A DNA stretch of 32,500 nt from Nymphaea colorata (Eukaryota > Streptophyta > Magnoliopsida > Nymphaeales > Nymphaeaceae). The DNA lies in the NCBI RefSeq assembly GCF_008831285.2, contig NW_022204798.1, positions 7,501 through 40,000 on the forward strand, written 5' to 3'. Positions 20,449 to 32,500 of the stretch are shown here, one piece after another (within the stretch, counting starts at the first letter, position 1; each line of letters begins with the position of its first letter). The position numbers and the translations under genes are program-made. The notes below the pieces were generated by a model, which was given only the letters and a program-made list of their open reading frames with translations, did no database searches and was not told the DNA's origin.

Positions 20449-23251
20449 TCAGGTACCATATGAATAGGACCGACAAAACCCCTGTACGGCTTCTTCTATT
20501 TCTCGATAAAAGGAAATATGGCCAACAGTAGTTCGAATGTATATACAAAGCATTCCTTTTTTTACACTTCTTACTACTCGATAGTGATCATAAATCTCAT
20601 GATAAGTGCCCAAAGATTCATATTGAACTTCGATGGGAACTTCTCTATTTATTGAGGCAATGACACGTTGATCTAGTCGCCACCGTAGCCATAAAGTACT
20701 ATATAAATCGATCCCTTTCTGCCGATAAGCCCCAAGTGCATCGTAGGAACTACAAAAATAGGGTTCTTTCCCTTTCCTATACTCATAATTACTATGATCA
20801 ATTCTTTCATTTTGGTAGTTTCTGGGGTTACATGGATTATACCTATTTGCACAAATACCTCTACGATTCCCCATCGTTAATACATAGAGCCCCATAAGCA
20901 TATCTTGAGTGGGTACGGAAATGGGATCCCCAATGGCTGGAGACAAGAGATTCGTATGAGAAAACATAAGTAAACGAGCTTCTGCTTGAGCTTCCAAAGA
21001 TAAAGGTACATGAACAGCCATTTGATCTCCATCGAAGTCCGCATTGAATCCCTTACAAACCAATGGATGTAAACAAATAGCTCGTCCCTCCACTAAAATA
21101 GGTTGGAACGCCTGTATGCCTAATCTATGCAAAGTGGGTGCTCTATTTAGCAATACAGGATGCCCCTGCATAACTTCTTGAAGTATTTCCCATACAATGG
21201 GTTCTTTTTCCCGAATTTTACTTTTAGCAAGTCCTATGTTGGAAGCAAGATGTTGTCTGATTAGACCACGAATTACAAATGTCTGAAAAAGCTCTATTGC
21301 TATTTCTCGAGGTAATCCACATTGATGCAGTGAAAGCGAAGGGCCTACCACAATGACGGAACGACCCGAATAATCGACCCGTTTACCAAGTAGAGTCTCG
21401 CGAAATCTTCCCTCTTTGCCTTCAATTACATCTGAAAACGACTTGTAAACTTTATTGTGACCGTCCCTCATTGGTTGTCCGCGGATCCCATTATCAAGAA
21501 GTGTATCTACAGCTTCTTGTACCAATTTTTCCTGACACATTACTAATTCCCCCGGCGTAGATCTACTTGTTGTTAATAGATCGGTAAGAGTATTGTTCCG
21601 ATAGATAACTCTTCTATAAAGTTCATTAATATCTGAACTCATTGATTTACCCCCATCAATCTGAATGATTGGCCTCAACTCGGGAGGAAGAACTGGTAAT
21701 AGGGACAAAACCATCCATTCTGGTTCTACATTTGTTCGAAGAAAATGCTTAGCCAATTCCATGCGTCTAACCAAAAAATCTTTTCTCCTCCCAATTTTTC
21801 TATCTTCCCAGTCATTCCCGGTTGATCCTTCTTCTCCCAATTCCTTCCATTCCACCAATGAACGATCTATAATAATTCGCAAATCCAGATCGGCTAATTG
21901 TTCTCTGATAGCAGTAGCTCCGGTAGATATTTCTCGATTTCTAAATGTATCGAAGCCTTGGGTAGTAAAAAAAAGTGGGATACTGTATTTCCGGGATTGG
22001 ATTTCATATTCGAATGAACCTCGTAATCGTAAGAAAGTAGGTTTTTTAGCTATGGGCCTAGCAAAAGAAAAATTGGGATAGGTTCCTATAGGATCTTCCC
22101 CCCCCCCCTAAAAATCGGACGTGAAGGTTTCCTCTCATCCGGCTTAAGTAGTTATACCAAATAAGGGGAACTTCCAAATTTTGCTCTAGAAAACCCCACA
22201 AGGATCTACTCCTTACTCAAGTTCCCAGTGAGGACCAACCCTCATTGATTTGATTTCATTCTTCCCTTTACTTCCTCAATTAGTCATTCAATTACAACAT
22301 AAATGTGAAATTATTGAGTAGTCTACTTCCCTTCGAATGATGAATCCCCTTAAGGAATACATTGAAACTCACAAAGGATTTACTTGTCTATATATCGTTC
22401 CGTTCGATCCTTTAGGTCCCTACTTTACCTCGACGATTATGCCATGTTCTTCCTTGAAGCATATATGCGATGGATAGACTCCTGTAACCGTGCCATCATA
22501 TTTCATTTCTAATTGCTTAACAGAATTTTTTTTATAAATTTAGAATTCTAAAAGGAATCTAATGGCTAGATCCACGAAAGAACATGAAAAAAGTTTAACG
22601 AGGTACAACTAGCAATTCCCTATTACTCTCTTAGGGAGTCGACCATGGATTAATTCCTCTTTCATTTGGAGGTATTGAATACACCCACACCCAAAATTCT
22701 GAGCTTCATGTTATTCTTACCAATAGACATGTCAGAGCTAGAGGCATCCCAATCGGATTAAATAGGATGACAGTTTTTCATTCTGAATCTGTAAAATCGT
22801 AATTTCGATCAAATCACACATCGCAGTATACCAGGCCTTCTAATTCCTTAAGAGGTTTATCTGAAAGATTCGCGATATAACTAGGAAGACGTTTCAAATA
22901 CCACACATGAGTCACCGGGCATGCTAGTTTGATGTATCCCATTTGATATCTTCGGATCCGAGAATCAACAGATTCGACTCCGCATTGTTCGCAAAATTTC
23001 GGTTCTTCTTTTTCACCCCCGATCACTCGATAATTTCCACAAGCACAAATTCCACTTTTTATAGGTCCAAAAATTCTTTCACAAAACAACCCATCTTTTT
23101 CCGGTTTATTGGTTTTGTAATGAAAAGTATAGGGTTTTGTCACCTCTCCAACTATCTCTCCATTCGGTAGGATTTTGTTGGCCCAAGCACGTATTTGTTT
23201 AGGAGAAACTAATCCAATTCGAAGTTGTTGATGTTTATACTGATCGATCAT
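20449..23251 (-). CDS. rpoC1: RNA polymerase beta' subunit, two exons
   Basis: N-terminal half of split beta', carrying the active site of plastid-encoded RNA polymerase. Exon 1 is 23251-22820 (432 nt, starting [20 protein letters not shown]), with a zinc-binding set in CACGNYRV and [10 protein letters not shown]. Exon 2 is 22071-20449 (1623 nt), starting [20 protein letters not shown]. The catalytic metal-binding motif NADFDGDQM is at residues 487-495 (21045-21019), and the end is [14 protein letters not shown] chose the ATG at 23251 because it gives the 432-nt exon 1 known from tobacco; an upstream in-frame ATG at 23281 would overlap the rpoB stop. Both exons are in frame throughout (684 residues), unlike the neighbouring genes. 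It lies 26 nt after rpoB and 140 nt before rpoC2. Confidence 0.97.
22072..22819 (-). other. rpoC1 group II intron
   Basis: 748 nt, starting GTGTGATTTG and ending CCCAAT. Domain V (AAGCCGGATGAGAGG ...) is at about 22111-22147. A C11 run at 22098-22108 lies between domain V and the 3' splice site, in the same place as the C10 run of the rps16 intron. Retention of this intron argues against grasses, which lack it. Confidence 0.87.
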
Positions 23252-23277
23252 AGAAGAAAAATTATGATTCATTCCGA

Positions 23278-26487
<3,210 letters not shown>

Positions 26488-27744
26488 CTTTAGTTTCCCG
26501 TTTTTCGAAAAAATCCCATTATTGGCTCACTCTTTACCGAACCGTACGGATACAGATCGATCTAGCAATGATGGAATGTATATTCCGTTTACTGAATCAC
26601 ATGAAATTTTATTCAACCCCAAACACATACATATATATGTTATATGTAAATGGAATGTATGGGCGGAGGGAGAAGGAGAATTTTGTACTAAAATTCGAGC
26701 AACAGATGCAAATCTAAATGACTCGATAAAACATTCATGGAAACAAGTTGGATTCTGCCACTGATACCATACCTATGGATACCATACCTATGGATACCAT
26801 ACCTATGGAGTCTTATTACTTATTAGAGAATATCAAATGGTCTATTTGATCCAATTTCTTTGTATATCTTCTACCTTTTATCTATCAATTATGTTATGAT
26901 ATTATGATCAGATCTGGTTAGGTACCAGAAAAATGGATTGATTCGGGATTTGATCTGTTCTATATCTACTATATCTATGTTATATAAATGATAGAGAGAC
27001 AGAATAATCAGAACATTAGAAAAATCCGGGTGGCTTTTATTTTAGCACTTAGCTCGTTGATTCCGTTGTTCAAAAGATAATTCACACAAAGGAGGGATCT
27101 ATTTCGACCATTTCATTTGAGTTGTTAGTAGAATACAATTGCAGTACGTACGTAAGAGGAGTTGTATCGATGAAGTAATGCGAAGCTAGCTAATCTCGCT
27201 AGCCCATACTTTATTGCAGTTACACTTGGATATATATTTCGTTCGTGCTATATCATGAATTTCTATTCCAAATGGATCATGATTGACTATAAGGGTGTGT
27301 AAGCTATCTTACTGTTTGGGGTTTACATAAACACATAGTTGTTATTATAATTAATTGGAATTGAATTGGATTGATTTTCTTCTTATTACATTAAAGTAAA
27401 GCATTTGGAGATCAAAAGAACCTTTCGTAAATTCACATTCACATTCGTGAAATAGTTAATGGTTCCAATTAAGTATTAAATGACTGTGACTGGAAATTTA
27501 TTCTTTATTTTCTTTTATTTCAATGCAATCAATAAAAAGGGAAGTTTTAGGTCTTATGTTGAGATACTATACAATAGATCTAAGAAAATCTAAGAAAATG
27601 ATCTCAACTAGAGGAAGAGTAAGTTGGGTAAAAAGATGGATAGGATAAGGAAAACAGAATTGGAAGATGCAAATCCAATAAAAACCAATGATTCAGTAAC
27701 CCTCTCCAAAAAGAGTATTTACGCCCATTTATTATTTCTTTTTT
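26488..27744. other. rpoB-trnC spacer
   Basis: 1.26 kb between divergent rpoB (minus) and trnC (plus), so it should carry the rpoB promoter read by the nuclear-encoded polymerase. I could not fix that promoter from motif alone. It contains the three-copy repeat at 26763-26807. The open frames at 26522-26764 and 27624-27854 are not recognisable proteins; the second one overlaps trnC. Confidence 0.75.
26763..26807. repeat. Three perfect 15-bp tandem copies
   Basis: GATACCATACCTATG is repeated without change at 26763-26777, 26778-26792 and 26793-26807, about 275-320 bp upstream of the rpoB start. Copy number is likely to vary between populations. Confidence 0.92.
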
Positions 27745-27815
27745 GGCGGCATGGCCGAGTGGTAAGGCGGGGGACTGCAAATCCTTTCTCCCCAGTTCAA
27801 ATCCGGGTGTCGCCT
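27745..27815 (+). tRNA. trnC-GCA: tRNA-Cys(GCA)
   Basis: Complete at 71 nt. It starts GGCGGCATGGCCGAGTGG, has anticodon GCA in GGACTGCAAATCC, T arm AGTTCAAATCC, and 3' end TGTCGCCT pairing with the acceptor. It is followed by petN on the same strand, the usual order. Confidence 0.96.
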
Positions 27816-28694
27816 GATCAACACAACAAATGGCTCGGAATCCTGCTTCGCTGATATAACTGGCCTGATTCTTGCCCGGTGGACGAAAAGGACCGTTGAT
27901 ACTTTATTTTATTTATCTTCAGAATCCGCTTCAAAATACGCAGGTTCTATGAAAGAAGGGCTGTAAATCTTTGCTCCGAGGATCCAACTTATAGGAAAGA
28001 CTATAACTATCAATCTTTCCGAATTACCATACCCTACCAATGCCCACTGTAGGGTCTCCTGATTCAGTCGTGAATTAGATCTCGCTTAGATTCGCCACGG
28101 GGGAAATCCTAGGGGTTGTGGAGAGGGCTGAAGATACTTGTATACAGGCCGTACTCGCGATAGGATTTCAGTGCTCAGCCAGTCATTCAATAGTGAATGG
28201 TTAACTGGCCCCTATAGAAGAAAGTAAAAAAAGAATTTTAATTTTTCTGTGGTAACCCCCGCAATGTAGCAATGTAATAGGGTGTCTACCGATTGTTTCA
28301 CAGAAACAGAGATAGTAAGGTTTAGCTTAGGGAGAGACAGTTATCCATCTTGATGGTATATATGTAGATATATTTTCCCTATGAAACGCAACAAAACAAA
28401 GAATAGATCTTACTATTACGACATGTTCCATTCCCCTAGTAACATCCCTTGATACTTCTAATGGGTAACGTGTATCTGTTGCGCTTGTGCTTAATTCTTC
28501 CTCACCACAAATCAATCCTATATAGGAAATAGAGACTTGTTACAATACAAGCGGATCCATTGGATCGGTTTGTCAATAGCTTTAAGTCATAATCTCTTTT
28601 TTTTGACTCTGCACCCCCAATTCCCCTATTATTATTTTAGGGATCAATAATGTAACAATTCCTTCATATTCATCGAGATAGGGGCATGATTCAC
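27816..28694. other. trnC-petN spacer
   Basis: 879 nt, noncoding, with a candidate petN promoter near its end. The minus-strand open frame 28327-28515 has no recognisable features. Confidence 0.7.
28603..28632 (+). promoter_or_regulatory. Candidate petN promoter
   Basis: TTGACT (28603-28608) and TATTAT (28627-28632) are 18 nt apart, a good fit to plastid sigma70-type promoters, and end 62 nt before the petN ATG. Confidence 0.5.
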
Positions 28695-28782
28695 ATGGAT
28701 ATAGTAAGTCTCGCTTGGGCTGCTTTAATGGTAGTTTTTACGTTTTCCCTTCACTCGTAGTATGGGAAGAAGTGGACTCTAA
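28695..28782 (+). CDS. petN: Cytochrome b6f subunit VIII, two frameshifts
   Basis: PetN is a 29-residue single-helix subunit of the thylakoid cytochrome b6f complex. It starts MDIVSLAWAALMVVFTFSL. The frame breaks at T2 28750-28751 (should be T3, Ser-Leu) and G3 28764-28766 (should be G4, Trp-Gly). With both bases restored it ends VVWGRSGL with TAA at 28780-28782, exactly the conserved 29 residues. Too short and too broken to show as a normal ORF, it is recognised by its sequence and its place between trnC and psbM. Confidence 0.92.
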
Positions 28783-29084
28783 GGGTACTACTAATTGAGT
28801 GTAATTGAGTTGAGTAATCAGCTTGTATCAATTGTTTAATTTCATAATTAGATCGTTTTATGTTTAAATAAACATATCTTCCATCTCAAAATTCCACAGA
28901 AATTTAGTAATTAATTACCTTTCATTTTCATTTAACCTTTGGATCCGCTATCTCAATTATTCCCGCGTTCGTATTTTGAAAATCAAAGCAACTCCCCTGA
29001 TAATGATAGAAAATTGATTTTTTCTAATCAAATTGATTCCTCCAAAATATTCCATTTCATTTTGATGAACCCGTTCTTTCTTAC

Positions 29085-29128
29085 CATAACATTAACATCA
29101 TTATGGCATAACATTAACATCATTATGG
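29085..29128. repeat. 22-bp perfect tandem duplication
   Basis: Two adjacent identical 22-bp units, 29085-29106 and 29107-29128, starting CATAACATTAACATC. Confidence 0.9.
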
Positions 29129-29868
29129 ATATTACAATGAGGAGCAACAATCCCTATTTGATTTCTTTCCCTCTTTACTGTTCAAAGGGGGAGTCGTTCT
29201 GCTATTATGTAGAGTAGATACAACTTTATACTGTAGGCGACGAGAGGCTACGCATAAGAAAAGAAGAGCGCCCGGTGATCCACATATACTTACCTTAGAC
29301 TCCTGGCATTTGATTTATGCTTTATCGCCTCACCATCAGGGTTCAAGCATGAAAAAAGGTCTACTACCCCTTTTCCAGATACGAATAACTTACCATAGAA
29401 CTCCTTGGATCGTCTAGTACAGATCATCCAATTCACAATTCTTTCTTTTTCTTCGGAATTTAATTCTAAAAAAATTACTTGCCTTTCTTTTGTATATGCA
29501 CATACTACTCCTCCACTCTTTCGCAATAGTTAAATTAATTAGTTCTACTACTTAATTTAATCAAACAAAAATCTATCCTGATTACTGATTATCATTATGA
29601 AAGTTATTAACTTAATGAAAGATTAATGAAAGAGAAACCTATGAATTAGTACAATTCAGTTATTAACGTTAGATTCTTTCGGATTCATCAAAATAAAAAC
29701 GAATGGATGGGTGGAGCGAAGAGATGGAATGGGAGTGCTATTTGAATCTATATATATATTATATATAATATGTGATAATGAATTTATGGATTTGCATCCA
29801 CATGTATGTATGTAGATTGATTTTAAATTGATCTCTATCAATTCCATATTCCATATCTTCATACAATA

Positions 29869-29914
29869 GATAGTACGGTAGAAAGGTTCATATAGTTCTC
29901 CCCACCGTACTATC
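29869..29914. terminator. Inverted repeat between petN and psbM, likely 3' end hairpin
   Basis: GATAGTACGGT (29869-29879) is the exact reverse complement of ACCGTACTATC (29904-29914), with a 24-nt loop. CAATAG and CTATTG extend the stem outward across a short bulge (to about 29864 and 29923). It lies roughly 140 nt downstream of the psbM stop on the minus strand. Plastid mRNAs often end at such stems, which act mainly as RNA stabilisers, so psbM 3' end formation is the most likely role. Confidence 0.55.
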
Positions 29915-30061
29915 TCATCTATTGGATACATACACCGAGGATTCAATCCAGTCTGCTCATTTCATTTAAGACTTGGAATTGTCATCCCTTTCTTTCATTT
30001 ATTGAATCATTTTTAAAAGAACTAAACTAATAAAATTAGACTAACTCAAGTTTCATTCAAA

Positions 30062-30948
<887 letters not shown>

Positions 30949-31022
30949 CGGGACTGACGGGGCTCGAACCCGCAGCTTCCGCCTTGACAGGGCGGTGCTC
31001 TGACCAATTGAACTACAATCCC
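30949..31022 (-). tRNA. trnD-GUC: tRNA-Asp(GUC)
   Basis: Complete at 74 nt. It starts GGGATTGTAGTTCAATTGG, has anticodon GTC in CCCTGTCAAGG, T arm GGGTTCGAGCCCC and 3' end GTCCCG. It is the last member of the trnE-trnY-trnD cluster on the minus strand. Confidence 0.96.
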
Positions 31023-31452
31023 AAGAAAATGAGGTGTACAGCTTACATTATTTATTGTTTATTTTGATTTTATATTTTGATTTTATTTCATCGAACCATA
31101 ACCGTATAGATAGATCATATAAAAAAATACGACGCCTGTAACGGATATACTGATATACATATCTACATAGATAGAAGAGAAGATGGATGGATAAATAGCA
31201 AAGCAACCTGTGGTTATTGCCAAATTGACTGACAATCCATCTTTCAATGAAAAGGGCTCTTTTCTTTTTCATCTTTTCATTTGATTTCTCGGATTGGCTG
31301 AAAATAATTCAAAATAATTCATAGATCCAGATTGTTAGAAACATCAGAACATGGAGGAACAAATAGAATCAAGTTGACTCTTTATTCCTCCATATCATCA
31401 TGTATTTTGGAGTACGGATTGGTTATATCATCCTCAAGGATCGGTGAATTCT
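31023..31452. other. trnY-trnD spacer
   Basis: 430 nt inside the trnE-trnY-trnD cluster. A minus-strand open frame (31048-31272) has no recognisable features. A 10-bp direct repeat AAAATAATTC occurs near 31302-31321. Confidence 0.65.
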
Positions 31453-31536
31453 TGGGCCGAGCTGGATTTGAACCAGCGTAGACATATCGCCAACGAATTT
31501 ACAGTCCGTCCCCATTAACCGCTCGGGCATCGACCC
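31453..31536 (-). tRNA. trnY-GUA: tRNA-Tyr(GUA)
   Basis: Complete at 84 nt with a long variable arm. It starts GGGTCGATGCCCGAGCGG, has anticodon GTA in ACTGTAAATT, T arm TGGTTCAAATCCA and 3' end CTCGGCCCA. It lies 63 nt downstream of trnE. Confidence 0.96.
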
Positions 31537-31599
31537 AGGAAGAATCAATTGTCGGTTTATTGATAATTCATGGTCAATTTTTCTTTCGTCGTACCCTAC

Positions 31600-31672
31600 T
31601 ACCCCCAGGGGAAGTCGAATCCCCGCTGCCTCCTTGAAAGAGAGATGTCCTGAACCGCTAGACGATAGGGGC
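31600..31672 (-). tRNA. trnE-UUC: tRNA-Glu(UUC)
   Basis: Complete at 73 nt. It starts GCCCCTATCGTCTAGCGG, has anticodon TTC in CTCTTTCAAGG, T arm GGGGATTCGACTTCCCC and 3' end GGGGGTA. Plastid tRNA-Glu also supplies glutamyl-tRNA for tetrapyrrole (chlorophyll and haem) synthesis. It is first in the trnE-trnY-trnD transcription unit. Confidence 0.96.
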
Positions 31673-31703
31673 ACGCCCACCCGATCGCCATCATACTATA
31701 CTC

Positions 31704-31733
31704 ATAGTATGAGTAGTTTTTTGGAATTGTCAA
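31704..31733 (-). promoter_or_regulatory. trnE operon promoter (plastid sigma70 type)
   Basis: On the minus strand TTGACA (31733-31728) and TACTAT (31709-31704) are 18 nt apart; the -10 box ends 31 nt before trnE. The strong consensus match and position fit the conserved trnE promoter of land plants, known in Arabidopsis to need sigma factor SIG2. Confidence 0.75.
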
Positions 31734-32160
31734 TGTCAATATAATGAATGCTAGGATACGAACAACCTTTCGTGCTTTTGTGATTCCGTATACATATAAT
31801 ATTAATGTAAGAAAATTTCTTTATTGTTCATTCAGGAACCTTTCATTACATTATATATTTATATATTCTTATATAACAATAACAATTCTTATATAACAAA
31901 GATGAATTATATAATCTAATCATAATCAAAATAATGGAGTATAGGGGATGTCTTGCCCGACAGAAAAAGTCAAACCCATTCATTCTAATTTTCACTCATT
32001 GATTCGCGCATCATTAAGATATAATAGACATAGACTGTTATATTACTATTCATTTCATATATGTATTTATATATGTATTTAATTGAATTAACTATTCATT
32101 GTTCCTGAATGAGCCCCCATCTGTATATGTATATTGTATATATTATATACAATATATACA

Positions 32161-32190
32161 AGATATAATTGTACAAGATATAATTGTACA
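32161..32190. repeat. 15-bp perfect tandem duplication upstream of trnT
   Basis: AGATATAATTGTACA occurs at 32161-32175 and 32176-32190, ending 40 bp before trnT. Each copy has a TATAAT hexamer, so the repeat duplicates a possible -10 box of trnT. Confidence 0.88.
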
Positions 32191-32230
32191 GGTATATCCA
32201 GTAGATTGGCTAAATTTGTGAATTAAACAG

Positions 32231-32302
32231 GCCCTTTTAACTCAGCGGTAGAGTAACGCCATGGTAAGGCGTAAGTCATCGGTTCAAATCCGATAAAGGG
32301 CT
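32231..32302 (+). tRNA. trnT-GGU: tRNA-Thr(GGU)
   Basis: Complete at 72 nt. It starts GCCCTTTTAACTCAGCGG, has anticodon GGT in CCATGGTAAGG, T arm CGGTTCAAATCCG and 3' end AAAGGGCT. In most angiosperms psbD follows, beyond the right edge. Confidence 0.96.
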
Positions 32303-32451
32303 TTTCCATGAAGCTGCAATGGTCATTTTTCCGCATCCGGTAGAGATGGTATAAAAAAGGGAACTGCCTGGCAAAGTTATAATGAGTTATGGGGTTGAAC
32401 ACTTGTTCATTCATTATGATAATAGGATGTCCCGCATTAGGAAGACTACTA

Positions 32452-32491
32452 TGTTACTAAGGGATATACTCTGTTACTAAGGGATATACTC
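32452..32491. repeat. 20-bp perfect tandem duplication near right edge
   Basis: TGTTACTAAGGGATATACTC at 32452-32471 is repeated at 32472-32491 in the trnT-psbD spacer. Further copies could lie beyond the window. Confidence 0.88.
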
Positions 32492-32500
32492 TCGTTATTC

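Larger units (their letters stand above)
28783..30061. other. petN-psbM spacer
   Basis: 1.28 kb between convergent petN (plus) and psbM (minus). It holds the 22-bp tandem repeat at 29085-29128, a palindromic AT stretch near 29750-29772, and a long hairpin at 29863-29920. Open frames in this stretch have no recognisable features. Confidence 0.75.
31673..32230. other. trnE-trnT spacer
   Basis: 558 nt between divergent trnE (minus) and trnT (plus). It is very AT-rich, with the trnE promoter, a perfect palindrome TTGTATATATTATATACAA near 32135-32155, and the 15-bp tandem repeat at 32161-32190. Confidence 0.7.

Noticed and set aside
21665-22081. Plus-strand 138-residue frame opposite rpoC1
   Set aside because: It is antisense to a highly conserved rpoC1 exon and reaches into its intron; no independent coding signal.
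26763-26807. CRISPR-like array
   Set aside because: The 15-bp units are directly adjacent with no spacers; it is a simple tandem repeat.
27624-27854. 76-residue plus-strand frame over trnC
   Set aside because: It reads through the trnC-GCA gene and has no protein features.

Overview
This window is plastid (chloroplast) DNA from a flowering plant: a 32.5 kb stretch of the large single-copy region in the ancestral angiosperm gene order. It runs matK/trnK-UUU, rps16, trnQ, psbK, psbI, trnS-GCU, trnG-UCC, trnR-UCU, atpA-atpF-atpH-atpI-rps2-rpoC2-rpoC1-rpoB, trnC-GCA, petN, psbM, trnD-trnY-trnE, trnT-GGU. An intact rpoC1 intron and normal order argue against grasses. The deduced MatK looks to me most like a water lily (Nymphaeales) or another early-diverging angiosperm, but that is recognition from memory, not an alignment.

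Layout. Positions 1-2152 hold the 5' part of trnK, whose group II intron encodes matK (C-terminus cut by the window edge). Positions 2977-4077 hold rps16, followed by a 2 kb spacer. Positions 6140-9315 hold trnQ and trnS (minus) and psbK, psbI, trnG and trnR (plus). From 26487 down to 9449 two minus-strand operons follow one another: rpoB-rpoC1-rpoC2 (plastid-encoded RNA polymerase) and rps2-atpI-atpH-atpF-atpA (ribosomal S2 and ATP synthase subunits). Positions 27745-32302 hold small photosynthesis genes (petN, psbM) and tRNAs, with trnE-trnY-trnD as a minus-strand cluster behind a clear bacterial-type promoter.

Function. The genes form three modules: transcription and RNA maturation (rpo genes, matK, group II introns), translation (rps2, rps16, tRNAs), and photosynthesis (ATP synthase, photosystem II peptides PsbK/PsbI/PsbM, cytochrome b6f peptide PetN). 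Five group II introns are visible (trnK partial, rps16, trnG, atpF, rpoC1).

Main anomaly. Many genes carry frameshifts (matK, rps16, psbK, atpA, atpF, rps2, rpoC2, rpoB, petN), and trnQ and trnS-GCU each lack one base. In each case I traced, adding one base to a homopolymer run restores the reading frame or fold. I count about 34 such one-base shortenings, no extra bases, and no stop codon that needs another explanation. This fits homopolymer under-calling in the sequencing or assembly much better than real pseudogenes or a decayed nuclear or mitochondrial copy. I annotate these genes as functional CDSs with suspected indel errors.

I looked for an undescribed system (mobile elements, CRISPR, foreign cassettes, novel operons) and found none. 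The remaining points of interest are lineage-specific tandem repeats, stable hairpins, candidate RNA-editing codons, and small in-frame duplications in matK and atpI.
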